This document shows, one piece after another, positions 44,481 through 53,980 of a stretch of 64,000 nucleotides of DNA (position 1 is its first letter; the number at the start of each line of letters is the position of its first letter). Source of the DNA: an uncultured Myxococcales bacterium. Its GTDB lineage: Bacteria > Myxococcota_A > Bradymonadia > UBA7976 > VGTA01. A model generated the notes under the pieces. It made no database searches and was not told where the DNA came from. It saw nothing but the letters and a program-made list of their open reading frames with translations. The stretch is taken from the NCBI GenBank assembly GCA_937146725.1, contig CAKZRU010000112.1:1-64000 (forward strand), in the 5' to 3' direction. Both the position numbers and the translations under genes were made by a program.

Positions 44481-44487
44481 AAAGGAG
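44481..44487 (+). promoter_or_regulatory. Ribosome-binding site deciding the LysM-protein start
   Basis: AAAGGAG lies 6 bases before the ATG at 44494 and 9 bases after the start of the ATG at 44476, which it therefore cannot serve. Confidence 0.6.
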
Positions 44488-44493
44488 CCCTTT

Positions 44494-45633
44494 ATGGACA
44501 GTTATGGTGTAGACGCTTACTCAAATTCGTATGGGGAAGAATTAAATATGACTCGGCCCAAAGTATTGAAAACTGCGTTGCAACTTTCTGTAATGACTCG
44601 AGCGTCCTTCATGCTTTTATTGGGTCTAAGTTTATCACTTCAGTGTGTTCTTAGTTCGGAAGTGTATGCCCAAAGTTCATCGATTGCGATTGTGGATGAT
44701 CGCTCAGTTCATGTTCCTTATGAGTATGAAGTAGAGGATGGCGATACTTTATGGCTCATCAGCCAAGAGTTTTTTAATGATCCTTGGTTATGGCCCAATC
44801 TTTGGGCTTTAAACCCTCATATTACTAATCCCCACTGGATTTATCCCGGTGATATTATTCGCTTAAAATGGACGGAAAAAGCAGCCGCTGAATCACAAGG
44901 TGAAGACTTTGAGCTCGAGCCTGTAGCTTATAGTACCGATTTGCAAAAAATTGCTCGTTTGGTTGTCAATCGTGGTATGATTTTAGATCATGCCAAAGAT
45001 ACAATTGGTACAGTTGTTGCTTCTCCTGAAGCCAAGTCAAACCTATCAACCGGTGATCGCATCTACTTAGAATTCAAGGAGCCAAGTCAAGTTTCTTTAG
45101 GACAAAAGGTCAGTATTTATCGCCCTCAAGAAACGGTTCTACACCCTGATTCTAAGGAAAACATTGGCGTTAAAGTGATTTATATCGGTACGGCAGAGGT
45201 TGTTGAGCGAGGTGATGATGAGCAAATGATTAAGGCGATTATCACTCATTCTGAAATAGAGATGGAACGTGGTGATTTAATCTTTGCAGCTTCTGAGCAA
45301 CTTCTTGAAGTGAACCCTACTAAAAATCTTGTCGATTTAAAGGGAGTGATTGTAGACAGTATGGCTGATATTAGTGAGTTTGGTCAGCATCATATGGTTT
45401 TCATTAATGTTGGATCGGAAGAAGGCGTTCAAGTAGGTAATCGGCTCGCTGTAGCTCGTAGAGGTGATGGACTCATCAAATTTAATGCAAAACGCGATGC
45501 TCAAATGCCTTTGGAGCCCGTCGGAGAGCTTATGGTGATTGCGACTCAAGCCCATACGGCCTCGGCTTTGATTACTCGATCAACTTTAGAATTACGTCGA
45601 GGCGATCAAGTTTTAATGCTGAGAAACTATTAA
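44494..45633 (+). CDS. Exported LysM-domain protein
   Basis: A 379-residue protein. With this start a hydrophobic signal lies at about 40-60 and ends VYAQS; an ATG at 44548 gives a signal peptide of normal length and is a real alternative. The LysM domain is at about 73-125 (YEVEDGDTLWLISQEFFNDPWLWPNLWALNPHITNPHWIYPGDIIRL) and should bind peptidoglycan glycans. The C-terminal 240 residues form two similar beta-rich units (LSTGDRIYLEF...GQKVSIYRP and VQVGNRLAVARR...LRRGDQVLML), recalling the FlgT C-terminal domain. This layout is common in deltaproteobacterial LysM proteins of unknown role. Confidence 0.85.
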   Translation: MDSYGVDAYSNSYGEELNMTRPKVLKTALQLSVMTRASFMLLLGLSLSLQCVLSSEVYAQSSSIAIVDDRSVHVPYEYEVEDGDTLWLISQEFFNDPWLWPNLWALNPHITNPHWIYPGDIIRLKWTEKAAAESQGEDFELEPVAYSTDLQKIARLVVNRGMILDHAKDTIGTVVASPEAKSNLSTGDRIYLEFKEPSQVSLGQKVSIYRPQETVLHPDSKENIGVKVIYIGTAEVVERGDDEQMIKAIITHSEIEMERGDLIFAASEQLLEVNPTKNLVDLKGVIVDSMADISEFGQHHMVFINVGSEEGVQVGNRLAVARRGDGLIKFNAKRDAQMPLEPVGELMVIATQAHTASALITRSTLELRRGDQVLMLRNY

Positions 45634-45792
45634 ACTAAATATGCTAATAAGTGTGTGCTTATTTATGTTTGATCAGATGAGTTTATGTATTCTTGATCAT
45701 CAAAGTAAGCTATCCCTCAAGGCCTTAAGCGTGTATCTTCTTTTTTGTCTAATCCTTATTAACCTTACTTGCATAAAGAGTGTAAAGATCTT

Positions 45793-46845
45793 ATGAACTC
45801 AAAGCCGTACGAAGCACCTCTCGCTTTGATTGGAGATCTGGGTGCCACTCATACAAGACTTGCTCTCGTCCGTGGAGATGAGCGTATCTGTCAAAAAAAC
45901 TATTCCACACAAACGGCAACTAGCTTAGAAGCTGTCATTCAAGAATTTCTTAACCAAGAAGCGGGTGATCTTACCCAATACGGTGGTTTAAAAGGCGCTT
46001 GTTTTGGGGTAGCCGGCCATGTTTCTCAAGGAGAAGCATATCTCACGAATGTGGGTTGGGCAGTGAATGAAAGTAAACTGCAAAGCCTTTTAGGCGCGCC
46101 AACTTTACTAGTGAATGATTTCTATGCCCAAGCTGTTGCCATGCCTCTTCTTAGGCAAGAGTCTCTCACCCATATTTGTGGCCCTCAAAGCTTAAAACCT
46201 GAACTAGGACGATCGTTTGCTGTGTTAGGCGCTGGTTCTGGCCTTGGGGAAGCGATTCTTGTTTCGCCTCAAAGCGATGCGATTACAGCAAGACAGCAAG
46301 TATCTACAAAGCTCGCAAATCATGAATGGTTAGTCGTTCCTACCGAAGGTGGGCATTGTCGTTTTGCGCCTCGTAACGAAGAAGAAGTCAAACTTAACCG
46401 ATGGTTACAAGATCGCTATGGTGAGCATATTAGTGTAGAGAGATTAGTCAGCGGTGCCGGTTTGGTTGACCTTTTTTATTACTTTCTAGGAGAGCAAGAC
46501 CTACCAGTAGGCTTTAGCGAGCCAGTGAAGGGCGCTCAGATTACCACGGCAGCTTTTGAAAGGAATTGTCAAATCTCACTTAAAAGTCTTAAACACTTTG
46601 TGGGAATATATGCAGATGAAGCTGCAAATCTTACTTTAAAAAGTAACGCAGGTGTTGTATTTTTAAGTGGTGGTGTGACACCACATCTATTGCCCATTAT
46701 TCATAAAGAGTTTCCTGCTCACTTTGTTAAAAAGGGTCGCTATCAAAGTCTTTTAGCTAATGTTAGCGTATGGGCTGTTACGAAAACAGATCCCGGACTT
46801 TTTGGCGCTCAAGCCCTTGCTGAGCGGCTTATTCAATCATTTTAA
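45793..46845 (+). CDS. glk: Glucokinase
   Basis: A 350-residue glucokinase of the E. coli Glk type, not ROK: ATP-binding LIGDLGATHTRLALV at the N-terminus, GACFGVAGHV, LTNVGWAV, LLVNDFYAQAVA with the catalytic Asp, FAVLGAGSGLGEAIL, and VVPTEGGHCRFAPRNEEE. It phosphorylates glucose to glucose-6-phosphate in the cytoplasm, consistent with the PTS-less impression given by the rpoN locus. The ATG at 45793 places the motif at residue 12; an in-frame TTG at 45769 would add eight residues. The citrate synthase gene follows but has its own promoter signals. Confidence 0.93.
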   Translation: MNSKPYEAPLALIGDLGATHTRLALVRGDERICQKNYSTQTATSLEAVIQEFLNQEAGDLTQYGGLKGACFGVAGHVSQGEAYLTNVGWAVNESKLQSLLGAPTLLVNDFYAQAVAMPLLRQESLTHICGPQSLKPELGRSFAVLGAGSGLGEAILVSPQSDAITARQQVSTKLANHEWLVVPTEGGHCRFAPRNEEEVKLNRWLQDRYGEHISVERLVSGAGLVDLFYYFLGEQDLPVGFSEPVKGAQITTAAFERNCQISLKSLKHFVGIYADEAANLTLKSNAGVVFLSGGVTPHLLPIIHKEFPAHFVKKGRYQSLLANVSVWAVTKTDPGLFGAQALAERLIQSF

Positions 46846-46916
46846 ATTAAATCTCTAGGTCTTCCTCTTGCTCACTCTTGACCTTCTGGTCTTGAAAGCC
46901 TAGTTTAACTAAACCA

Positions 46917-46945
46917 TTGAGGAATACATTCTCTATTAACATAAT
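46917..46945 (+). promoter_or_regulatory. Candidate promoter of the citrate synthase gene
   Basis: TTGAGG (46917-46922), 17-base spacer, CATAAT (46940-46945). The expected start point leaves a leader of about 12 bases containing the TGAGGT ribosome-binding site. Confidence 0.45.
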
Positions 46946-46963
46946 AACCCGTATTGAGGTGAT

Positions 46964-48094
46964 ATGAGTTTTACTCCAGGACTTGCCGGCGTAATTGCCG
47001 CAGAATCAAGCATTAGTAGTATTGACGGCCAAAACGGAATCCTTAGATACCGAGGAATTCGCATCGAAGACTTGGCTGAGAACAGCTCTTTTGAAGAAGT
47101 GGCATACCTACTTCTTTTTAATGCGCTTCCAACCGCAGACCAATTGAGCGCCTTTGATGCTCGTCTTAAGGCTCATCGTTCAATTCCTGAAGGAATTGTG
47201 ACTCTGTTGGGTAGCTTGCCCGATACGACTCACCCTATGGTCGCCCTCCAAAGCGCAGTATCAGCTCTTGCGGCTTACTATCCTCACTTTGAGGTAGAAG
47301 ATTCAGCTAAAAATGAAGAGGCGATCATTCGTATGATTGCTTGCTTCCCAACCATTGTGGCGACTTTTGATCGTCTACGTAAGGGTAAAGAAGTTCTTGC
47401 TCCTAATGCTGACTTAGATCATGCTGCAAACTTCTTGTATATGCTTAACGGTGAAATTCCAGATGAGAAACAACGTCGTATTATCGATGTCGCTTTAGTT
47501 CTACATGCTGAGCATGGCTTCAATGCTTCCACCTTTACCGGTCGTGTTGTGGGTAGTACTACTGCCAATCCTTATGGCTCTTTATCGGCAGCGGTTGGCT
47601 CACTATCTGGCCCGCTTCATGGTGGCGCAAATGAGCGTGTTTTACATATGCTTGCCGAAATTGATGGCGGTGTTGACGGTGTTGAACCTTGGTTCACTCA
47701 AGCGCAAGCAGAAAAACGCAAAATCATGGGACTTGGACACCGTGTGTACAAGGTAAAAGATCCAAGAGCAACCGTTCTGCAAGGTATGGCGCGTGATCTT
47801 TTTGCATCACACGGGTCTACACCATTGTATGATATGGCCGCCCGCTTAGAAGCGATCGCTAAAGAAAGACTTGGAGAAAAAGGCATTGCGCCTAATGTCG
47901 ATTTCTACTCAGGTCTTGTCTATCAAAAACTAGGTATGGAAATTGATCTCTTTACTCCATTCTTTGGAATTGCTCGTATTGCCGGTTGGGGTTCACACTG
48001 GATTGAGCAATTAGGAAATAACCGTATTTATCGACCAACTCAAATGTATGTGGGTGCAACCGATGCTCAATATATACCAATGAGTGAGCGCTAA
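46964..48094 (+). CDS. gltA: Citrate synthase family enzyme
   Basis: A 376-residue enzyme of the short citrate/methylcitrate synthase type: IDGQNGILRYRGIRIEDLAE, GPLHGGANERVLHML (active His), IMGLGHRVYKVKDPRA (second active His), PNVDFYSGLVYQKLGM (catalytic Asp) and NNRIYRPTQMYVG. It condenses acetyl-CoA with oxaloacetate, or propionyl-CoA in the methylcitrate cycle. No prpB or prpD neighbours are present, which favours citrate synthase. ATG start with TGAGGT upstream. A weak hairpin (GGGAA/TTCCC then TTTTA) follows at about 48124-48140. Confidence 0.93.
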   Translation: MSFTPGLAGVIAAESSISSIDGQNGILRYRGIRIEDLAENSSFEEVAYLLLFNALPTADQLSAFDARLKAHRSIPEGIVTLLGSLPDTTHPMVALQSAVSALAAYYPHFEVEDSAKNEEAIIRMIACFPTIVATFDRLRKGKEVLAPNADLDHAANFLYMLNGEIPDEKQRRIIDVALVLHAEHGFNASTFTGRVVGSTTANPYGSLSAAVGSLSGPLHGGANERVLHMLAEIDGGVDGVEPWFTQAQAEKRKIMGLGHRVYKVKDPRATVLQGMARDLFASHGSTPLYDMAARLEAIAKERLGEKGIAPNVDFYSGLVYQKLGMEIDLFTPFFGIARIAGWGSHWIEQLGNNRIYRPTQMYVGATDAQYIPMSER

Positions 48095-48120
48095 GGTTTA
48101 TACCTACGTTTTTCTTCTCT

Positions 48121-48140
48121 TTTGGGAACTTTCCCTTTTA
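48121..48140 (+). terminator. Weak terminator candidate after citrate synthase
   Basis: GGGAA-CT-TTCCC followed by TTTTA. The stem is only five base pairs with a tight loop, so readthrough into the methyltransferase gene is likely. Confidence 0.3.
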
Positions 48141-48165
48141 TGTGGGAGCTTTTCTGCGAGGTGAC

Positions 48166-48912
48166 ATGGACACGCTAAGCCTATTTAGAAACCTCAGTCA
48201 ACGTAATCCAGGAAGCGTGGTGTTCACCTCGTCTTATCTGACGCCCTTACCACTTGATCGACATTCAGTTGTTGCTGACTTAGGGTGTGGTCTAGGGGGA
48301 CGGGCTACATGGGTTGCACGGTCTCGATGCTGTGAAATGCATCTATTTGATCAAGATACTTCTCGACTAGATCAGGCTTATGCACGGGGCGAAGAAGGAG
48401 GCTCTGAGGCCTTAATGAAACTTCACCATGTCGCCGACGGAAACTATAGGTCTTTAAATGCAAGCCTAAATCGCTTTGATTTGATTATGACTGAAGGTTT
48501 GAGTTTTGAGCGAGACCCCTTTGATCATATTCATGCTTGGCTTCCTCTCATTAAAGATGGGGGAACACTGGCCTTGGTCGTTCCTGGATTGACTCACAGC
48601 GAAGTTTCAACGGAAGCTAAAGCTTATTTGGAGCAGCGGTCAGCGCTTGAGCTAGGTACACTTGATGTATATCATGAAAAGCTTGCCCAATTTGATGGTT
48701 TGAAGCTTATGCATCAGGTCACCTTGGCTCAATACTCGTGGGATGAGCATTATCAAAATCTTGGACGTTGTATTAAAGGCTTAATCAAGTCAGGAGATAT
48801 GCATACTCAAGACCCATTGCTTCAAAGCGCTCAAGAGGAATTAACTTGGTATCGTCAACATGCACGAGGCCAAGTTTTCCTACAAGCCTTTGTACTCAGT
48901 AAGCATGGTTAA
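48166..48912 (+). CDS. Class I SAM-dependent methyltransferase
   Basis: A 248-residue enzyme. Motif I VVADLGCGLGGRATWVARS (about residues 33-51) binds SAM, with the acidic ribose contact in MHLFDQD, then FDLIMTEGLSFERDPFDHI and a later DGGTLALVVPG strand. Substrate not evident; the LGCGLGG pattern occurs in small-molecule N-methyltransferases. The ATG at 48166 has GAGGTGAC right before it; an upstream in-frame ATG at 48142 is less likely. It lies between gltA and the serine dehydratase gene, 63 bases before the latter. Confidence 0.82.
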   Translation: MDTLSLFRNLSQRNPGSVVFTSSYLTPLPLDRHSVVADLGCGLGGRATWVARSRCCEMHLFDQDTSRLDQAYARGEEGGSEALMKLHHVADGNYRSLNASLNRFDLIMTEGLSFERDPFDHIHAWLPLIKDGGTLALVVPGLTHSEVSTEAKAYLEQRSALELGTLDVYHEKLAQFDGLKLMHQVTLAQYSWDEHYQNLGRCIKGLIKSGDMHTQDPLLQSAQEELTWYRQHARGQVFLQAFVLSKHG

Positions 48913-48975
48913 ATAGAGTATGACTTGATTTGCACTTGTCTCTTTGGGATTCGCTTAGCGAGGAAATAAACAGCT

Positions 48976-50484
48976 ATGTTTGTCAGTGCCTTTGAACTTT
49001 TCAAGATCGGTATTGGGCCAAGTTCAAGTCATACCGTTGGGCCTATGAGGGCGGCTCTTAGGTTTGTCCAAAGACTAAATGAAGCCAAGCTCTTAGGGCA
49101 AGTCGATCGCCTTGTTGTACGTCTTCATGGCTCTTTAGCACATACTGGTAAGGGTCATGGTACCGATATTGCGGTTATGCTTGGCCTTGAGGGAGATGCG
49201 CCTGACACGGTTGATGTAGATTCAGTTTCAGAGCGAATTCACAGGATTGAAAGCTTTAAAAAGATTCAACTTTCTGAAGAGATTACTTTAGCCTTTAATC
49301 CCCAAAAAGATATTGTTTTTGATCGGCGGAAAACGCTTAAATTACATTCTAATGGAATGGTTTTTCAGGCTTACTCATCCGCTAAAGAACTTATATATGA
49401 GCGGATTTATTTTAGTATTGGTGGTGGCTTCATTGTGAATCAAGAGGGAGAGCCTGAAGATCGCCAGGGTAAACTTGATTTAGAGGCGACAACAGACTTA
49501 GAAGAAGTTACCGAAGCGGTGGACTTAGTTGATGCGGGTGGCTTAGGCTTATTAAGTGAGCAGGAAAGAAAAGTTCCTTACCCTTTTGATAGTGCTGATG
49601 CCTTATTAAGTAGCTGTAAAACCAGTGGCTTAGCCATAAGCTCTCTCATGTTTGAAAATGAAATTGCCTTGATGCAAGCCGAGTTTCAAAAGCAAAACCA
49701 AGCCCAAGATTATCAGCAAGCACGTCAACAGGTCGAACATGACTTAAGCAGCCTTTGGTCGGTAATGGAAGCGTGTATACAGCGAGGCTGTAAAAGAGAA
49801 GGTATATTGCCCGGTGGACTAAGAGTAAAACGCAGAGCCGCAAGCTTATACAGGCGGTTAAAGGCAAAAGGGGACTTACATAATGATCCCATGGCTGCCC
49901 TTGATTGGGTGAATCTATGGGCTTTAGCGGTCAATGAAGAAAATGCTGCAGGCGGTCGAGTGGTGACCGCGCCCACTAATGGTGCCGCCGGTATCATCCC
50001 ATCTGTATTAAGCTATTATCTCCGCTTTACTCCTTCCGCCGACCAAGAAGGAATTAGTCGCTTTTTACTGACAGCAGCTGCTATCGGAGGCTTGTATAAG
50101 ATGAATGCTTCCATTTCAGGCGCAGAAGTCGGCTGTCAAGGCGAAGTTGGGGTTGCTTGTTCCATGGCAGCAGGTGCACTGGCGGAAGTGATGGGCGGAA
50201 CTCCGGAACAGGTGTGTAATGCTGCCGAAGTAGGCATGGAGCATAATCTAGGACTAACCTGTGACCCATGGGGAGGCTTGGTACAAGTGCCTTGTATTGA
50301 ACGTAATGCCATGGGGGCAGTTAAGGCTATTAATGCCGCTCGCTTAGCCTTAAGTGGTGATGGCTCTCATAAGGTCAGCCTCGACAAAGTGATTGAAACG
50401 ATGCGACGTACTGGTGCCGACATGAGTTCAAAATATAAAGAAACCGCTCGCGGTGGTTTAGCTCTAACAGTAATCGAGTGCTAA
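48976..50484 (+). CDS. sdaA: L-serine ammonia-lyase (single-chain, iron-sulfur)
   Basis: A 502-residue L-serine dehydratase: N-terminal beta domain ([44 protein letters not shown]) and C-terminal alpha domain ([74 protein letters not shown]). The cysteines fit the ligands of the labile [4Fe-4S] cluster. It turns L-serine into pyruvate and ammonia in the cytoplasm. The fused single chain is longer than E. coli SdaA by about 45 residues, in the alpha-domain start ([15 protein letters not shown]). ATG start with GAGG upstream. Confidence 0.95.
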   Translation: MFVSAFELFKIGIGPSSSHTVGPMRAALRFVQRLNEAKLLGQVDRLVVRLHGSLAHTGKGHGTDIAVMLGLEGDAPDTVDVDSVSERIHRIESFKKIQLSEEITLAFNPQKDIVFDRRKTLKLHSNGMVFQAYSSAKELIYERIYFSIGGGFIVNQEGEPEDRQGKLDLEATTDLEEVTEAVDLVDAGGLGLLSEQERKVPYPFDSADALLSSCKTSGLAISSLMFENEIALMQAEFQKQNQAQDYQQARQQVEHDLSSLWSVMEACIQRGCKREGILPGGLRVKRRAASLYRRLKAKGDLHNDPMAALDWVNLWALAVNEENAAGGRVVTAPTNGAAGIIPSVLSYYLRFTPSADQEGISRFLLTAAAIGGLYKMNASISGAEVGCQGEVGVACSMAAGALAEVMGGTPEQVCNAAEVGMEHNLGLTCDPWGGLVQVPCIERNAMGAVKAINAARLALSGDGSHKVSLDKVIETMRRTGADMSSKYKETARGGLALTVIEC

Positions 50485-50513
50485 GGTTTTAAGCTAAAAA
50501 GAATCAGTTTAAA

Positions 50514-50517
50514 GGAG
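50514..50517 (+). promoter_or_regulatory. Ribosome-binding site deciding the xthA start
   Basis: GGAG is 9 bases before TTG 50527 and only 3 bases before GTG 50521, favouring the TTG. Confidence 0.5.
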
Positions 50518-50526
50518 TGAGTGATC

Positions 50527-51294
50527 TTGAAGTTAATGAGTTTTAATGTAAATGGAGTGCGAGCTTGTGTAAAAAAGACTCTGATTGAGGATTTGACAAA
50601 CTTTGATGCTGACTTTGTATGTTTACAAGAAACCAAAGCTACTCCTGAACAAGTCAAAGAAGCTTTAGCGCCTTTATCTCAGTATCATATTGAAGCCTAT
50701 GGCGCCCAAAAAAAAGGGTACAGTGGTACAGCGATTTTAACAAAGCACAAACCCTTATCAGTGCGTTTTGGGATTGGAATTGAAAAGCATGATCAAGAAG
50801 GGCGAGTGATTACTTTTGAGCTTGAAGACTTCTTTTTGGTCAATGTCTATGTTCCCAACTCCTCAAGTGGCCTCAAGCGCTTGCCATATCGTAGCCAAGA
50901 ATGGGATGTCGATTTTTGTAGCTATCTAAAAGGGCTTGATCAAAGTAAACCGGTCATTTTATGTGGGGATCTTAATGTTGCTCATCAAGCGATTGACTTG
51001 AAAAACCCTAAGGCTAATTATAACAAGTCTCCTGGGTTTATGCAGGCTGAAATCGATGGTTTTGAAGGGTACTTATCTGCGGGCTTAGTCGATAGTTTTA
51101 GGGAATTACATCCCGAAGAAGTTAAATATTCTTGGTGGAGTTATCGCGCAGGAGCACGACCTCGTAATGTGGGCTGGCGTATTGATTACTTTTTGGTTTC
51201 AGAACGCTTTATGACCAAGGTGACTCATGCTGAGATTCATAATGATATTTATGGCTCAGATCACTGTCCGGTCTCATTAACTCTTAACCTTTAA
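50527..51294 (+). CDS. xthA: Exodeoxyribonuclease III
   Basis: A 255-residue AP endonuclease/3'-5' exonuclease. Motifs: MKLMSFNVNGVRA at the start, FVCLQETKA (metal Glu), GYSGTAILTK, LVNVYVPNSS, VILCGDLNVAH (Asp/Asn), YSWWSYRAGARPRNVGWRIDYFLVS and GSDHCPVSL (catalytic His). It repairs abasic sites in DNA. The TTG start reproduces the family N-terminus exactly and has GGAG at optimal distance; a GTG at 50521 is less well placed. It begins a run of four closely spaced plus-strand genes to rny. Confidence 0.95.
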   Translation: MKLMSFNVNGVRACVKKTLIEDLTNFDADFVCLQETKATPEQVKEALAPLSQYHIEAYGAQKKGYSGTAILTKHKPLSVRFGIGIEKHDQEGRVITFELEDFFLVNVYVPNSSSGLKRLPYRSQEWDVDFCSYLKGLDQSKPVILCGDLNVAHQAIDLKNPKANYNKSPGFMQAEIDGFEGYLSAGLVDSFRELHPEEVKYSWWSYRAGARPRNVGWRIDYFLVSERFMTKVTHAEIHNDIYGSDHCPVSLTLNL

Positions 51295-51315
51295 TTCTAG
51301 GAAGATATTAAGATC

Positions 51316-51597
51316 ATGAAGGTGACTCAACTTAACATTGGTGGCCGATGGATTAATGTACGTTCATCTAGCGATGAAGAACACCTACAACAGGTGAGTG
51401 AAGAATTAAATGAGAGAATTCGAGCCACTCAACAAGTGATTCCGGATAGTCACGAGGCTTTGCTTTTTGTAGCACTTGCCCTCACAGATGAGCTCATGAA
51501 TACCCAAGATCGACTTTATCATTTGCAAGATGCAACCGAGGATAAGGTTCAGCGTTTGCTGGGTATTTTAGAGAACTTAGAGCCGGTTTCTCAATAA
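51316..51597 (+). CDS. zapA: Cell division protein ZapA
   Basis: A 93-residue protein with the ZapA layout: a small beta domain (VTQLNIGGRWINVRSSSDEEHLQQVSEELNERI), a helix AALFVALALTDELM-like (EALLFVALALTDELMNTQDRL) and a C-terminal coiled coil. ZapA cross-links FtsZ filaments at midcell. It lies 21 bases after xthA and 16 before the 5-formyl-THF cyclo-ligase gene; zapA-fcl-rny order is normal for deltaproteobacteria. The 6S RNA gene often found between zapA and fcl in gammaproteobacteria has no room here. Confidence 0.9.
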   Translation: MKVTQLNIGGRWINVRSSSDEEHLQQVSEELNERIRATQQVIPDSHEALLFVALALTDELMNTQDRLYHLQDATEDKVQRLLGILENLEPVSQ

Positions 51598-51613
51598 GAT
51601 AAGTGTTGACTCA

Positions 51614-52279
51614 ATGTCCAAGCTAGATAAACGCTTATTTAGAAAGCGATTAAGAGCGCAGCGTAACCGTTTTATGGGGATTGAGAGAAGTCAAGCAGAG
51701 GCTAAAGTCTGTGATTTGCTACAGAGTTTACTGCAAGATCACAGACCAAAGCATTCAACACAAGACGCTAAAAGATATGTGGCGACTTATTATCCTTTTG
51801 ATGGTGAAGTTGACTTAAGGGCTTTATGGGGGGGAGGTTTTTTCTCTGTTGCCTCTCAAAAGACTACAAAAACAATTTCACCAATAGGGTCTCAACAAGA
51901 GAGTCCAACAATTAATTGGGTATTTCCGGTGCATAAAAAAGAAGAGCCCTTGTCCTTTGTGTCCCCACATACTTGGCATCAAGGAAGCGATTTAGCAATT
52001 GCTCATGGAGAACCGGTGGCTTTATCCAAGATAGATTTAATGTTGGTTCCAGGCGTCGCTTTTAGTGATCAAAATGGGCTTAGATTGGGCTTAGGAGGAG
52101 GTCATTATGACAGAACCTTAGCCTTGGCACACGAGAAGTCTTGGAGTGGATTAACTTTTGGTGTAGGTTTCAGCTTTCAAGTACAGTCTGACCTCCCAAG
52201 TGATCCTTGGGATCATCCTTTAGATGGCCTAGTGACTGAATTAGGTGTAAAGATGTTTACTCAAACATCTAAACCATAG
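51614..52279 (+). CDS. 5-formyltetrahydrofolate cyclo-ligase
   Basis: A 221-residue enzyme with a basic N-terminus (KRLFRKRLRAQRNRFMG), YVATYYPFDGEVDLRAL, DLMLVPGVAFSDQNGLRLGLGGGHYDRTLA (ATP and folate binding loops) and DPWDHPLDGLVTE. It converts 5-formyl-THF to 5,10-methenyl-THF with ATP. An insert of about 35 residues in the middle (SQKTTKTISPIGSQQESPT) makes it longer than the usual 180-200. ATG start, four bases before the GTG of rny. Confidence 0.92.
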   Translation: MSKLDKRLFRKRLRAQRNRFMGIERSQAEAKVCDLLQSLLQDHRPKHSTQDAKRYVATYYPFDGEVDLRALWGGGFFSVASQKTTKTISPIGSQQESPTINWVFPVHKKEEPLSFVSPHTWHQGSDLAIAHGEPVALSKIDLMLVPGVAFSDQNGLRLGLGGGHYDRTLALAHEKSWSGLTFGVGFSFQVQSDLPSDPWDHPLDGLVTELGVKMFTQTSKP

Positions 52280-52284
52280 GTAAA

Positions 52285-53853
52285 GTGAGTTTGCTTGTGA
52301 TACAAGTTGCAGAAATATCATGGGAATTTATTGTCGCTTTGGTAACCGGAGGTGCAGCAGGGGCCCTTGCTTCGACTTGGATTGCCCCTCCACCCGAAAA
52401 AAGTAATGCGTATTTGCGGGCTAAAGAGCAACTTGATGCAGAACTGAAAGAAACCGAAGAACAGCTACGCCGTGAACATAAAGAACGAGAGCAGGAACTG
52501 AAGGCGGGTATCAAAGAAGCTGAACTTGAGCGTAAGCAAGTTTTGCAACAAAGAGAGCAGTCTTTGGATCAACATTCAGAGCGACTTGATCAACGGGAAA
52601 GAGAGTTAAATCGCCGAGATCGAGACTTAAACCGCCAAGATAAAGATCTTGGTAAGCGCGAGCGTCAGTTAGATCAACAGGCACAAAAGCTCGAAGCTCA
52701 GGTGAAAGCAGCCGAAGATCTGTTAGCTTCACGCTCAGGCTTAACTCGAGAAGAAGCGAAGGCTCAGTTAATGCTTGATTTAGAGCAACAGGCTAAACTT
52801 GAAGCGGTTGAGAAAATTCGTCAAATTGAGGAGAGTGCTCGTGAGATGGCCGAGCAACAGGCTCGGGCACTGATTGCTCAGTCTGTACAACGCTATGCAG
52901 GTGAACATATTGCAGAACATGCGACAATTTCTATTCCGATTCGTGAAGATCAAACCGGAAAGATTATTGGTAAAGAAGGGCGTAATATCAGAGCTTTTAG
53001 CCAAATGTCCGGCTGTGATTTATTGATTGATGATACACCCGGTGCAGTGGTGATTAGTTGCTTCAACCCTATCCGTCGAGAAATTGCTAAGCGTGCCTTA
53101 GAACGTCTATTACTTGATGGACGCATTAATATTGCCAAAATCGAAGAAGCCATTAGACGAAGTGAAAGCGAAATCGAAACCTTAACTCGACAATATGGTG
53201 AAAGTGCAGCTTTAGAACTTGAAATTACTGGTATTCACCCAGAATTACTTAAGCTTTTAGGTCGTTTACATTTTACAACTAGCTTTGCACAAAATGTACT
53301 GCAGCACAGTGTTGAGGTTGGGGCGATTGCTGGCATGCTAGCAGCAGAATTAGGTCTAAAACCGAAGCAAGCACGCCGAGCAGGATTGCTACATGATATT
53401 GGTAAAGCAGCCGACCAACTTGTAGACGGAGATCATGCTGAAGCAGGAGCGGCTTTATGCAAAAAATATGGTGAATCTAAGGCGATTAGTAGTGCGATTG
53501 CTGCTCATCATGATGAAGAATTACAATCAAGTCTACTCGCTCAAATTCTTTCATCAGCCAACCAACTTTCTAGCTCTCGTCCAGGTGCACGTAGAGCTAA
53601 TTTGGCGACTCAACTCCAAAGACTCGAGGACTTAGAGGAATGTGCGCTTGAGTTTGATGCTGTGGAAAAAGTATTTGCTTTCAAAGCCGGTCAAGAGCTA
53701 CGAGTTGTTGTGGATAACGCTAAGGTCGATGATAGTGAAGCGGTGGTTTTAGCAAGAGATTTAGCTCAGAAAATCGAAGAAGAGTTTTCTTTTGAGCAGG
53801 ATGTTAAGGTTGTAGTGGTTAGACCAACTCGTGTGGTGAGCTACGCACGTTAA
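52285..53853 (+). CDS. rny: Ribonuclease Y
   Basis: A 522-residue membrane-anchored endoribonuclease. Residues about 10-32 are the anchor (WEFIVALVTGGAAGALASTWI). A highly charged coiled coil spans about 40-190 (ERLDQRERELNRRDRDLN). The KH domain follows (GKIIGKEGRNIRAFSQMSGCDLLI), then the HD domain with LLHDIGKAAD and AHHDEEL. It starts mRNA decay at the membrane. The start is a GTG with TAGG upstream; TTG 52291 and GTG 52297 are alternatives that would trim two or four residues. Confidence 0.96.
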   Translation: MSLLVIQVAEISWEFIVALVTGGAAGALASTWIAPPPEKSNAYLRAKEQLDAELKETEEQLRREHKEREQELKAGIKEAELERKQVLQQREQSLDQHSERLDQRERELNRRDRDLNRQDKDLGKRERQLDQQAQKLEAQVKAAEDLLASRSGLTREEAKAQLMLDLEQQAKLEAVEKIRQIEESAREMAEQQARALIAQSVQRYAGEHIAEHATISIPIREDQTGKIIGKEGRNIRAFSQMSGCDLLIDDTPGAVVISCFNPIRREIAKRALERLLLDGRINIAKIEEAIRRSESEIETLTRQYGESAALELEITGIHPELLKLLGRLHFTTSFAQNVLQHSVEVGAIAGMLAAELGLKPKQARRAGLLHDIGKAADQLVDGDHAEAGAALCKKYGESKAISSAIAAHHDEELQSSLLAQILSSANQLSSSRPGARRANLATQLQRLEDLEECALEFDAVEKVFAFKAGQELRVVVDNAKVDDSEAVVLARDLAQKIEEEFSFEQDVKVVVVRPTRVVSYAR

Positions 53854-53980
53854 TATGTAGCAGTTGGCTTTATATGCACCAAAAGTGTAAAGCTATATCA
53901 TCGTAAAATGGTCATCTGTTTTCAAAAACTCATTTCGGTCATATTTTGATCAATCTCTTTAATGACGAGAAAGGCTTTTT

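Noticed and set aside
51598..51613. 6S RNA gene between zapA and the cyclo-ligase gene
   Set aside because: The gap is 16 bases, so there is no room for the RNA.
53867..53893. GCTTTA/TAAAGC hairpin after rny as terminator
   Set aside because: The stem is interrupted and no T-run follows.
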